This document shows, piece by piece, positions 43,274-54,300 of a stretch of DNA of 64,000 nucleotides. Source of the DNA: Macrostomum hystrix (taxonomy: Eukaryota > Platyhelminthes > Macrostomidae); the NCBI GenBank assembly GCA_950097015.1, contig CATNEN010000034.1:7210501-7274500 (forward strand). The letters run 5' to 3'. The notes beneath the pieces are model-generated. The model was not told where the DNA came from, did not search any database, and saw only the letters and a program-made list of their open reading frames with translations. Both the position numbers and the translations under genes were made by a program. Each line of letters starts with the position of its first letter. The first letter of the stretch is position 1.

Positions 43274-44344
43274 TTAATGGCGATGAACCCGATAAGCGGC
43301 CGCTGCGGCGGCGGCTGCGGCGGCTGCGGCGGCCATCTGCTGTTGCTGCTGCTGCTGATGCAGCTGGTGATGATGCTGCTGAACCAGCTGATGCTGCTGC
43401 TGCTGGTGATGATGGTGGTGATGATGGTGGTGCGGCTGCACATGCTGCGGCTGCTGCTGCTGCTGCTCGGCGGTGGCAGGGTACATTGGTCGCAGGGCGG
43501 CTGCGGCAGCGAAGGGCATTGCCAGCAGGGCGGGCTGACCGGCTGCGGCAGCGGCAGGCAATGGGCCAACCAGCAGTTTATCGGGCTGCTGCACCAGCTG
43601 CACGGGATAAATCTGCTGCCAAAGCAGCTGCAGGTGATAATTATGAGCCTCGGCAACGTGACGACTTAATTCGCGACGCAGACGACTGGCGGCCGGACAG
43701 CCGAACTTGTTGAACGGACAGAGCAGCAGAGACAGCGGGCAGGCCTTCTCCAGATGGTCCTGGAGGCGCTGCGGACCGGCCAGGACGAGGCCGCAACGAT
43801 TCGGACAGGGCAGGGGAAAGGCAGGACAGCCGAATAGCAGGTGAAAATTCAGCTGCCTGTAGGCGGTGCTGTGCTGGCAGAATGGGCAGGCTACGGCGGC
43901 TGATGAATCGGCGCACTGGCAGGCGGCTGCGGCGGTGTTGGCGGCCTTCTCAGCATTCGCCTTGTCTGCGGCGGCACTGGCGCCGTCCTGCAGGTGACTA
44001 GCCAGGTGGTTAGCCAGGCTGCCGAGCTCGCAGGGCGACCGACACCGAGGGCAATGCACTAGAAGCTGTTGAACCTCGCGATCGGTGGCCAGATCGCTGA
44101 ATACTCCGGCGCCCTGAATGGAAGGATTCGATTGGGCGCCTTCGCCAATGGGCGATCGGCACAGAGGGCAGGCCGGCCTATAGGGCCCGGGCCCGCCGCC
44201 TGCGGTGGCCGAATAGAAACAGCTGTGACAAAAACGATGCCCGCAACAGGTCTGCAGGGCCGAGCGCAGGTGGCCCAGACAGACGGGACACTTTAGCCGA
44301 TCTGGCACCGGCTGGGCAAACTCTAGGTCTTCGTGTTCACACAT
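43274..44344 (-). CDS. RING finger and TRAF-type zinc-finger protein
   Basis: 356 codons in one exon from ATG at 44344. Residues 19-62 form a complete C3HC4 RING: C19, C22, C34, H36, C39, C42, C59, C62, the E2-binding domain of ubiquitin ligases. From about residue 97 to 235 there are repeated C-x2-C ... H-x3-5-C/H units (HCPRCRSPCELGSLANHLAS, ACPFCQHST, CPNRCGLVLAGPQRLQDHLE, CPFNKFGCPA), which is the TRAF-type zinc-finger pattern. No MATH domain follows. Instead the C-terminal 100 residues are Ala-, Gln- and His-rich (nine His, seven Gln, thirteen or more Ala runs). It is probably a cytosolic E3 ligase or signalling adaptor of the TRAF/RNF151-like type; the orthologue is not identified. The 18-bp minisatellite starts about 160 bp upstream of the ATG. 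Confidence 0.85.
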   Translation of the reverse strand: MCEHEDLEFAQPVPDRLKCPVCLGHLRSALQTCCGHRFCHSCFYSATAGGGPGPYRPACPLCRSPIGEGAQSNPSIQGAGVFSDLATDREVQQLLVHCPRCRSPCELGSLANHLASHLQDGASAAADKANAEKAANTAAAACQCADSSAAVACPFCQHSTAYRQLNFHLLFGCPAFPLPCPNRCGLVLAGPQRLQDHLEKACPLSLLLCPFNKFGCPAASRLRRELSRHVAEAHNYHLQLLWQQIYPVQLVQQPDKLLVGPLPAAAAAGQPALLAMPFAAAAALRPMYPATAEQQQQQPQHVQPHHHHHHHHHQQQQHQLVQQHHHQLHQQQQQQQMAAAAAAAAAAAAAYRVHRH

Positions 44345-44504
44345 TTGCTGACTGCACTAGGCTAGCGTAGTTGCTGAATTCAAGAATCTTTGTAGATCAA
44401 GTTCGGATAGGAGATCAGACGGCTCTTTGCGCTGCAATTGGGAATATTAAACAATAGGCAATTTTTTCCAAGGTAAACGTTGTCTGTTGACATGGATATG
44501 GTGT

Positions 44505-45355
44505 ATACCCGCCTCACCCCGCTTACCCCCCTCACTCCGTTTGCCCACCTCACTCCGCTTACCCACCTCACTCCGTTTGCCCACCTCACTCCGTTTGCCC
44601 ACCTCACTCCGCTTACCCACCTCACTCCGTTTGCCCACCTCACTCCGTTTGCCCACCTCACTCCGTTTGCCCACCTCACTCCGTTTGCCCACCTCACTCC
44701 GTTTGCCCACCTCACTCCGTTTGCCCACCTCACTCCGTTTGCCCACCTCACTCCGCTTACCCCCCTCACTCCGCTTACCCACCTCACTCCGTTTGCCCAC
44801 CTCACTCCGTTTGCCCACCTCACTCCGTTTGCCCACCTCACTCCGTTTGCCCACCTCACTCCGTTTGCCCACCTCACTCCGTTTGCCCACCTCACTCCGT
44901 TTGCCCACCTCACCCCGCTTACCCCCCTCACTCCGTTTGCCCACCTCACTCCGTTTGCCCCCCTCACTCCGTTTGCCCACCTCACTCCGTTTGCCCACCT
45001 CACTCCGTTTGCCCACCTCACTCCGTTTGCCCACCTCACTCCGTTTGCCCACCTCACTCCGCTTACCCCCCTCACTCCGTTTGCCCACCTTACTCCGTTT
45101 GCCCACCTCACTCCGCTAACCCCCCTCACTCCGCTTGCACACCTCACTCCGTTTGCCCACCTCACTCCGTTTGCCCACCTCACTCCGCTTACCCCCTCAC
45201 TCCGCTTGCACACCTCACCCCGCTTACCCACCTCACTCCGCTTACCCCCTCACTCCGCTTGCACACCTCACCCCGCTTACCCACCTCACTCCGTTTGCCC
45301 ACCTCACTCCGCTTACCCCCCTCACTCCGTTTGCCCACCTCACCCCGCTTAAACA
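44505..45355. repeat. Minisatellite, 18-bp unit
   Basis: About 47 units of CTCACTCCGTTTGCCCAC, with CGCTTACCC variants and a few 17-bp units near 45190-45260. As 18 is divisible by three and no unit frame contains a stop, several frames stay open for more than 200 codons (for example FAHLTP on plus and VGKRSE on minus). I do not take these as genes. Confidence 0.93.
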
Positions 45356-45884
45356 CCTTACAGAGGTGAATTTAGTTCTTCGGTTTGACGAGAATTAGTC
45401 AATATTATATCATGATTTTCCGGGCGAATTAAGGTAGGAAAAAGCGAAAAACCTGAAAAATCGTTAACAAAAATAAACAAATAGTTTTCTTTGCTAACTG
45501 TTAGTATTTAAAAAGCACATTGCTAACGACAATGCTAGACTTAATGACTGCATTCTGGAAGCCTCTATGCGAGAGAATAAAAAGGGAAACTAGAGGCTTA
45601 AAGAATCCAGCCACACAAATTCTTTTGTTAGGCAAAGGTGGCAGCAAATTGAAAAATCTGCAAAAATCTGCTAATAATCAGCAACTATTATACTCTGACT
45701 TAAGCATATAATCGATATGCTTTGAAAATTTTGAGGTAAAATAGCATTTCGAAAATAAGCTCCACATATGTGCATGTCGAAAAAAACGTGTGACGCATGT
45801 ATAAACTATCTACGAGTATGTAGCATTGAGTTGGGATATTAAAAAGAATCAGCATATGCGCTTTTCATTTTGCTAAATCTGGAC
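45356..45884. other. Spacer between two minisatellites
   Basis: AT-rich. A 63-codon plus-strand frame at 45520 has no recognisable feature. Confidence 0.35.
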
Positions 45885-47990
45885 TCTACTCAACTTGAGG
45901 ATATCTCCTCAATATCTCAACTTGAGCATACCTGCAGGGAGGATGGGAGACTCAAGTGGAGCATACCTACTGGGAGGATGGTAGACTCAACTTGAGCATA
46001 CCTACTGGGAGGATGGTAGACTCAACTTGAGCATACCTACTGGGAGGATGGGAGACTCAACTGGAGCATACCTACTGGGAGGATGGGAGAATCAACTGGA
46101 GCATACCTACTGGGAGGATGGTAGACTCAACTGGAGCATACCTACTGGGACGATGGGAGACTCAACTGGAGCATACCTACTGGGAGGATGGGAGACTCAA
46201 CTGGAGCATACCTACTGGGAGGATGGGAGACTCAACTGGAGCATACCTACTGGGAGGATGGGAGACTCAACTGGAGCATACCTACTGGGACGATGGTAGA
46301 CTCAACTTGAGCATACCTGCAGAGAGGATGGGAGACTCAACTTGAGCATACCTACTGGGAGGATGGGAGACTCAACTGGAGCATACCTACTGGGAGGATG
46401 AGAGACTCAACTGGAGCATACCTACTGGGAGGATGGTAGACTCAACTGGAGCATACCTACTGGGACGATGGGAGACTCAACTGGAGCATACCTACTGGGA
46501 GGATGGGAGAATCAACTGGAGCATACCTACTGGGAGGATGGGAGACTCAACTTGAGCATATCTACTGGGAGGATGGGAGACTCTCAACTTGAGCATACCT
46601 ACTGGGAGGATGGGAGACTCAACTGGAGCATACCTACTGGGACGATGGTAGACTCAACTTGAGCATACCTGCAGAGAGGATGGGAGACTCAACTTGAGCA
46701 TACCTACTGGGAGGATGGTAGACTCAACTGGAGCATACCTACTGGGACGATGGGAGACTCAACTGGAGCATACCTACTGGGAGGATGGGAGACTCAACTG
46801 GAGCATACCTACTGGGAGGATGGGAGACTCAACTGGAGCATACCTACTGGGACGATGGTAGACTCAACTTGAGCATACCTGCAGGGAGGATGGGAGACTC
46901 AACTGGAGCATACCTACTGGGAGGATGGGAGACTCAACTGGAGCATACCTACTGGGAGGATGGGAGACTCAACTGGAGCATACCTACTGGGAGGATGGGA
47001 GACTCAACTGGAGCATACCTACTGGGACGATGGTAGACTCAACTTGAGCATACCTGCAGAGAGGATGGGAGACTCAACTTGAGCATACCTACTGGGAGGA
47101 TGGTAGACTCAACTGGAGCATACCTACTGGGACGATGGTAGACTCAACTTGAGCATACCTGCAGAGAGGATGGGAGACTCAACTTGAGCATACCTACTGG
47201 GAGGATGGGAGACTCAACTTGAGCATACCTACTGGGACGATGGGAGACTCAACTGGAGCATACCTGCAGGGAGGATGGGAGACTCAACTGGAGCATACCT
47301 ACTGGGAGGATGGGAGACTCAACTGGAGCATACCTACTGGGACGATGGGAGACTCAACTGGAGCATACCTGCAGGGAGGATGGGAGACTCAACTGGAGCA
47401 TACCTACTGGGAGGATGGGAGACTCAACTGGAGCATACCTACTGGGACGATGGGAGACTCAACTGGAGCATACCTACTGGGACGATGGGAGACTCAACTG
47501 GAGCATACCTGCAGGGAGGATGGGAGACTCAACTGGAGCATACCTACTGGGAGGATGGGAGACTCAACTGGAGCATACCTACTGGGACGATGGGAGACTC
47601 AACTGGAGCATACCTGCAGGGAGGATGGGAGACTCAACTGGAGCATACCTACTGGGAGGATGGGAGACTCAACTGGAGCATACCTACTGGGAGGATGGGA
47701 GACTCAACTGGAGCATACCTACTGGGAGGATGGGAGACTCAACTGGAGCATACCTACTGGGACGATGGTAGACTCAACTTGAGCATACCTGCAGAGAGGA
47801 TGGGAGACTCAACTTGAGCATACCTACTGGGAGGATGGTAGACTCAACTGGAGCATACCTACTGGGACGATGGGAGACTCAACTGGAGCATACCTGCAGG
47901 GAGGATGGGAGACTCAACTGGAGCATACCTACTGGGAGGATGGGAGACTCAACTTGAGCATACCTACTGGGAGGATGGTAGACCCAACCC
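45885..47990. repeat. 2.1-kb minisatellite, 35-bp unit
   Basis: About 60 units of GGGAGGATGGGAGACTCAAC followed by TGGAGCATACCTACT. Variant units (CGATGGTAGACTCAACTTGA and CCTGCAGAGAGG) recur as a linked cassette near 46290, 46645, 47030, 47135 and 47765, which shows that blocks of units were copied together. Confidence 0.94.
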
Positions 47991-48649
47991 AAGTAAGGTG
48001 AGTTATTGATAAATAAATGTATATCCAAACTCAATGCCAATGCCTATAATTACACTGGCTTCATCACAACTAGCTCATAGATTAGCAATTGCTACAATAA
48101 TCTACAGAGGATTAGTAATAACTTCTTTAGGACACAATGACGATAAAATGACATCGAGCTGCGACGGTCAAACAAAAAAACGTAGCAAACTCACGAGATA
48201 GTTAAACAGTTCAGCTGTTCAAACTCATGAAAGACACGGTCAGCCAATGAAGACAACAAACAAGACAACAAGACAACAAAAAATGTTGACTGGCTTCTAA
48301 ATGAGAAGATCTTGCGATTGAAAAACCAAAACTTAAGGTAGAATAACAAAAATAGTATATAAATAGACAGAGCTACACAACAGTGAACGTTAGCAAGGTA
48401 AAATTATATTATCGCATTAAATACACAGTTAGCTAGTAAAAAACCGGATTGTCTCCAACTGTAGGCATTGGTGCTAGTGAAAGTAGGAAAAACACGAGTA
48501 CAATAAGCAAAGATATAAAATTCAATAAAAATGCCGACAAATAGAAACCAATCATACTGATCGCTACTCGCTACTTCATAAACGAAATGTGTTAGTAATA
48601 ACGTGTGAATATAAAAACTGAAAAACAACAAAACGATTGCGACTTTCAA
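47991..48649. other. Intergenic, no gene recognised
   Basis: AT-rich spacer with short AGACAACA repeats near 48250. The 85-codon minus-strand frame at 48404-48661 is T-rich and hydrophobic without a motif. Confidence 0.35.
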
Positions 48650-48865
48650 ATTGCAGCCCAATGATTAAAGCTCGGACTTCTAATCAAGAGGTCGGGAGTT
48701 CGATTCTCAGCCTATGGAAAATTTTGTGGCCTTGAGCAAGACACTTTATTACCCATTGCTTCAGCCTACCTAGTTGAGAAACGGGTGCCGGAAAAGCTGA
48801 GATAGCTTACCAGCTTACCAGGGTTGGAGTAATTAGATAAGCCGATATGTATCGAAATAGTTATA
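48650..48865 (+). mobile_element. CORE-SINE-like (MIR-like) element
   Basis: The head is tRNA-like with a B box, GAGTTCGATTCTC, at 48696-48708. The following text, TGGCCTTGAGCAAGACACTT, then ACCCATTGCTTCAGCCTACC and AGAAACGGGTGCCGG, follows the known CORE-SINE central domain (in MIR: ACCTTGGGCAAG, then a TGCCTCAG block, then AAATGGG). Boundaries are approximate and no target duplication was fixed. Confidence 0.65.
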
Positions 48866-48884
48866 ATTGCACTCAGGCACACAG

Positions 48885-50529
48885 CTAGGCAAAGAGCCAT
48901 TCAGGCACAATAACATGTTCAACACAATTGTCACTGTCGTGCAGTAGCACAGCCGTGGTGACGCAATAGCTCCTAATGACATTGTCGGGCAGACCCACTT
49001 CAATTGTCCGCTCCGCTATTGTTTGATGAGAATCAATTGAATTGCCCGAAGTTGCTGCCGCAGCCACCGACGCTGACGCGGCCGCTCGAACGCAGAAGGC
49101 TTCGCGTGACAGTTGCGCCTTACGTCGCAGGGCCCGACGTAGGCGACGCCTACGAAGGGCGGTGAAAGCGGCGTAGGCGGCCAGAACGCCGGAGCCAACG
49201 AGGGCCGTTCCGAGGCCGAGGACTAGCAGGGCCGGCGCGGCGACGAGTTGGACTGCCAGCACGCAGCCGCGGACCAGGCGTCGAAGGTGCGGCCTGTCGG
49301 GCAGCAGGTTGTATCGACAGCCCATGACAGACATGCGCGATTTATGCGAGCCCAGCAGGGGGCAGCGGGCGTAGCGCTTGCCGCACATGTAGCAGAATCT
49401 GGTGCCGCACTGTGAGCACGTCATTGAGTCGCAGCCCTGGCTCTTCTGAATGTAGGCGCCGCAGCCGGGGCACTGTCGGGCATTGCGTTGGGTGCCCTGG
49501 GCGGCGTCACAGCGGCGCGACCAGGCTAGAAGTTCTTGATCGCTGGCACGAAATTGGCGACAGGTGACGCCACGGTGCATCGGCGCGTGACAGGGGAAGC
49601 ACCAGACTAGGCCGCAGGAGGCGCACTCCACCTTGGAGAAACGGACGAGTTGGAGCGACAACAGGTGAGACTTGATAGTGGGATGAGACTAGACAGTGGG
49701 ATGAGACTAGACAGTGGGATGAGACTAGACAGTGGGATGGCACTAGACAGTGGGATGAGACTAGACAGTGGGATGAGACTAGACAGTGGGATGAGACTAG
49801 ACAGTAGGATGAGACTAGACAGTAGGATGAGACTAGACAGTGGGATGAGACTGGACAGGGGATGAGACTAGACATGGAGATGAGACTAGACATGGAGATG
49901 AGTCAGAGACATACCTGCAGAGGCCTACGCCAGGCTTTAACGGACAGCTCAGTGTGACAACCGCATCCAGGGCAGGTCTTGCGCAGCGGCCCATTAATTC
50001 GCGAGTTGTCTAGAAAGCGCTGATAACGCCAGCGCTCCTCGTAGGGCAGTCGGCACATGACCTCGGCCTGGGGCATGACCTTGTCGCAGAGCAGATTCGG
50101 ACAGCCGACAGTGGTCTGGGCCTGTCGCATTGTCTCCAGTGCATAGGCTGTTAGGCATCTGGCGCAATAGATCTTGGCGCAGCACGGCCTGGCGAAGGTG
50201 CTGACGCAGGCTAGGCAGATATCGCACACCAGGCCAATGCACAGCTCACCAAGCGGCACGATGGCATTGTGAGCGTCTGTCTTAAAGTCTTCATTGTTCT
50301 CAGTGTTGACCAGGTGGGCGGCGATGGCCCGGTAGGGGGCCGGGTAGTCGCCCAGGTTAGCAGGGCTGGGCGGACCGCAGCGGACGCCGCGGAGGCTGCG
50401 CAACGACTTGGCTAGCCAGCGTTGAAGACTCTGACGCGGCACTGAGGCTAATTCGTGCGGATCCAGGTCGTCTAGGGGCTCCGACTGGGCTGCAGCCGCC
50501 ACCGCCGCCGCCGTCACCAGCTCGACCGA
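48885..50529 (-). CDS. RBR-type E3 ubiquitin ligase, RNF217-like (5' exon not found)
   Basis: Two exons, 50529-49915 and 49631-48885, joined in phase 0 (454 codons seen). RING1 is CDICLACVSTFARPCCAKIY to CPNLLCDKVM, the IBR spans the exon junction (TCPGCGCHTELS to CASCGLVWCFPCHAPMH), and RING2 is CPGCGAYIQKSQGCDSMTCS. The Cys in QGCDSMTC is the expected thioester-forming catalytic residue. After RING2, CRYNLLPDRPHLRRLVRG leads into a hydrophobic segment (VLAVQLVAAPALLVLGLG) that probably anchors the protein in a membrane. This arrangement and the PHLRRLVRG motif point to RNF217 rather than RNF144 or RNF19. The coding frame has no Met before the RBR, and an acceptor (TTCTCTTCAG) sits at 50530, so an upstream exon must exist. 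The only intron seen (49632-49914) is filled by an 18-bp minisatellite. Confidence 0.85.
49660..49905. repeat. Minisatellite inside the RNF217-like intron, 18-bp unit
   Basis: About 13 units of GATGAGACTAGACAGTGG. It occupies nearly all of the 283-bp intron and leaves about 28 bp next to the acceptor and 10 bp next to the donor. Confidence 0.9.
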
Positions 50530-50637
50530 CTGAAGAGAATGAAGCGAAACCAATTAGGTAGATTATACGAGTCATTTACTTGTAATGGATTACTGGGGTC
50601 TGTGCTGAGAAAATTATTTATAAGCCTAGCAGGGAGA

Positions 50638-50686
50638 GAGAAAGACAGACAGACAGATAGACAGAAAGGCAGACAGACAGACAGCC

Positions 50687-50727
<41 letters not shown>

Positions 50728-50826
50728 GGCAGACAGAAAGACGGGCAGACAGCCAGACAGAAAGACAGACGGACAGGCGAGACAGACAGACAGGCAAGGC
50801 AGACAGACAGGCAAGACAGACAGACA

Positions 50827-50875
<49 letters not shown>

Positions 50876-50912
50876 GGCAGACAGACAGACAGACAGGCAG
50901 ACAGACAGGTCA
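50638..50912. repeat. (CAGA)n microsatellite
   Basis: Tetranucleotide repeat with GGCAGA and GACAAGACAG interruptions, between the RNF217-like gene and the end of TPR. Cys-Leu-Ser repeat frames on the minus strand are artefacts. Confidence 0.95.
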
Positions 50913-51329
50913 AGAACTTCTAGCCTAGTTTGGCTAGCTAGACTAGTGTAAGCACTGAAATGGAGGAAACTTAAAAGGCAGACTGGTACAATGAGATTCA
51001 ATTCCGAAGATGACAATTTCGATTGCCATTTATTAAAAAATAGCATTATGCCTCTTTACACATTCAATGAGTCAGAATTTCGCGAATTTTCCCAACCAGT
51101 ATTAAGTGAATCAATTGCACACAGAATTTCACTAGCCTACAATGCACTGCTACATATGGCTACCCGAAATCAGTATATATAAATAATAAAATAAAAGCCT
51201 ATTCAGCAAATTAAAGATCATGTCAGTTTAAAACACAAACAGGGAGAAATTTCAGGCAGGGAAGTGAAACAAATGCGTTGGGATATTGTTTTAATGTGTT
51301 AACAAATAACAAAATTGGAGTATTAAGGT
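50913..51329. other. Spacer after TPR stop codon
   Basis: Probably includes the TPR 3' UTR. On the minus strand ATTAAA occurs about 40 bp after the stop (plus 51290-51295), a possible poly(A) signal. A 63-codon plus-strand frame (50991-51182) has no motif. Confidence 0.4.
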
Positions 51330-54300
51330 TCAGGGCGACTCGTTTCTTTGTATGGTGAATTTGGTGCCAGAACTGGCGGGCCTGGTGCCTAGCTGCTGCT
51401 GCTGCTGCTGCTGCCGAGACGCCTGGCCCCAGAGCGCACCTCGCCTGACGGAGGACGAAGGCCCAACGTCGCCACCCTGTTGCTCGCCGGTACTTGCAGA
51501 AGAGGAAGTTGACGAGGGAAAAGTGGCAGGTCGCAGGATGCTCGATCGCGGACCGGACTGCTGCTGCTGCTGCTGCTGAGTTGAGGACGCCGCGCCGAAC
51601 AGACTGGCGCCGCTGCTTGGCCCGGCAACAGAGCCAAATAAGCCAGAGGGTGCGGACACAGCCTGCCGGAAACTGAAAGGAGCTCCAGCCGAAGTGGCCG
51701 CGCTGGCAAATGTCGACGACTGTTTCGAAGTGGCGGCATCTTCGCCTAGCTCGGCTTCGTCCTGCTGACCGGCGTCCATCTCCTCCTCTTCTTCGGCGTC
51801 TTCATCTTCAATCTGCTCTTCATCTTCTTCTCCAGCTTCGTCTTCGCCGCTCTCACCTTCGGCCTCCTGATCTTCCTCATCGTCGTCATCTGCCTCGTCC
51901 TGGCCGTCGTCGCCTTCGTCTTCCATTGGGGCGTCAGCAACGGCAGCCGGAGCCGCAGACTCGGCCTCCTCAGTGGCCTCCTCATCCTCGGAATCGCTGC
52001 TCAGAGTTATAGTTTCGCCAGGCGCAATGGGAGGCGGCGCCGATGATCTCATCGACGTTGGCGCCAGACGATGAAACTGGGCGAAATGAGCGCCGCCACG
52101 ATGAGCGCTGAAGCCGGCGGCCGAAGCCGAGTAGGTGGCTCCACCTTCGTCGTAGTCTTCTTCTTCCTCGTCACCCTCATCGTCTTCCTCCTCGTCGTCG
52201 TCTTCGCATTCGTCCTCTTCCTCCTGAGAGATGCCCTCAGCTTCTGTTTCACCTTCGCATTCGGCGGCCTCTTCTTCGTCGCCTTCCTCCCCCTCTTCCT
52301 CCTGGTCGGCCGCTGACGCCTCCTCAAGGGCGTGCTCCTCCACACTCATCGGCTGCAGACGCGCTCGTTTCGGTTGGGATGCCACGGTGTCCTGGAAGCC
52401 ATACGAACCCTGACTGGCCTCGCCGCCGCCTCCGCCACTGCCAGCACCTTCGTCATCGTCGGCTGCGGAAGCCGATGCAGACGCGGACGCATCGCGACGC
52501 CGTTCCAAGGCGACAAAAGCTGCGGCGATATCGGCGGCGGCGGATGAGGAAGTGGCCGCGACGGCAGTTGATTCGGATTCTTCAAGCAGCTGGCGCGAAC
52601 GCTTTAAGCCGCTGGTGGCGCCGCCAATCGAAGCCGCCGCAGCTGAAGTGGTCGATGATGCGGACGGCATGGCGGAGACCTCAGCCGGTGGCATAGGTGT
52701 CACCAGTGCCTGTGGCGGCTGCAGCTGATGCAGCAGGGTTGGAGCTGTCTCGTCAACTGTCGTTACAGACGACGAGGACGATGGAAGGGTCGGCGGCGGT
52801 GGCGGAGGCGATCGGGACGGAATCGGCTGCTGCGGCGAATGAGCCTGCTGGCTAGACACCGAAGTTGCTTCGTGCTGCGGCGTCGGATGCACAGCGACAA
52901 TCACCGGCTGCGGCAGTGGCAGCGAAGGCCTCAACAGCGGAGTAATTTCAGCTGTCTGTTTAGCCTCTCTGGCTGCGACCGGATGCTGGGGCGTCGGCTT
53001 CACCGTCATCGTGTGCTTCAGCGCTTCAATGTCCGGACTGCTCTTCATCACAGTGGACGGCGCCGACTGTTGCGATGAAGTCTGAGGCTGCTGCTGCTGC
53101 GACTGAAGCTGCTGAACAGGGGGCTGCGAACGGGGGCGCTGTTGATGCTCTAACTGAGCCTCGAGCTCGCCTAGTTTAGCACGAAGACTAGCATTATCAG
53201 TGCTTAGCATTCTGTTGTGCCGCTCAATTACTCCGATGCGCATCCGAGCCTCGGACACTTCATCATTGAGGCGGCTTTTCTCCGACTGTAGCTGTTCTGC
53301 TCGACGAGCCGCGGCTTCAGCTTCCTGCTGCTGCTGCTGTGACGGCAACTGCTGCTGTTGCTGCTGCTGCGCTCGCAGTTCCTGCGTCTCTTGTTTGTAC
53401 TTGCGTGCAACATCCTGAATCTTTTTAAAGCGTTCCTTTAACTCTTCGTGTGTGCGCAGCACTCGTTCGCGTTCAACAGATGCTTCGCTAGCCTCACGTC
53501 TGGCTGCGGTAGCGGAGGTCTCAGTGGCACGCTGCGTCTCCTCCAGATCGGAGATTCTACTGGCTGCATCTGCCAGCCGCTGAGCCAGTCTCTGTCTGTC
53601 AGCAGAAGACTCCTCAAGTTCCCTGCGCAGACGGTCCCGCTCCGCTGTGGCCTGACGTAGAGCCTCGGGATCGGCCAGCTGCTGCTGCTGCTGCTGGTGC
53701 ACGCGCTCCTGACGCTCGGCTCGTTGAACCAGTTCAGCTGAGCGCTGTCGCCATCGCGCGCACTCATCTCTAGCCAGGCTGAGATCAGATTCAAACCTGC
53801 GACGCTCCTCGCGCAGTCCGTTTAATTCTGAGCGAAGCGGCTCCAGTCGATTGTTGGCAGCAGCAGCAGCTGATTCGAGTTCGGCTAGGCGAGAGCGCAA
53901 CTCGGTCTGCTCGCGTCTGAGCAGCCGGTTGCTTTCGGTAACTAAGCTCAACTGTTCGACTCGCTCCAGTAGACCGGCGTGGGCGGCGTCCGTAGCAACC
54001 GTCGCACGCTGCTTCTCCTGCTCAGCTTGAAGCTCGGATTTGGCTCGATCAGCCGCCGCCTTTGGCGTCCTCGGCTAGTCGGCGCAGCCGAGCGGTCTCC
54101 TCGCGCAGCTGAGCAGCCTGACTCTCGGCCAGGTCGCGTTCACGTCGCAAATAGCGCAACAGTTGGAGCATCTGCTCAGCTGATTTGGCCGCCTCCGGCG
54201 TCGGCAAATTGGATGACGATTCGTTGGCGACGTCCGCTGGAGCATCGGTTTCTTCAGCAGATACAGGCCGACGCATCGCCAGCATCTGGGTGACGGTCAG

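Noticed and set aside
44447-45352. Long repetitive ORFs (210-290 codons) on both strands
   Set aside because: They are by-products of an 18-bp unit without stops; no start context, domain or conservation signal.
46027-47817. Repeated ORFs of 64-187 codons (GDSTGAYLLGGWE type)
   Set aside because: Frames of the 35-bp minisatellite that shift with each unit; no gene context.
48661-48730. Possible genuine tRNA gene
   Set aside because: B box present, but stems do not close into a cloverleaf by eye and the element continues into a CORE-SINE-like body.
50991-51182. 63-codon plus-strand ORF followed by AATAAA-like text
   Set aside because: No similarity or structure; lies between two minus-strand genes and is AT-rich.
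54049-54063. Programmed ribosomal frameshift in TPR
   Set aside because: No slippery heptamer plus structure is evident, and two similar single-base insertions occur elsewhere in the gene; error is simpler.
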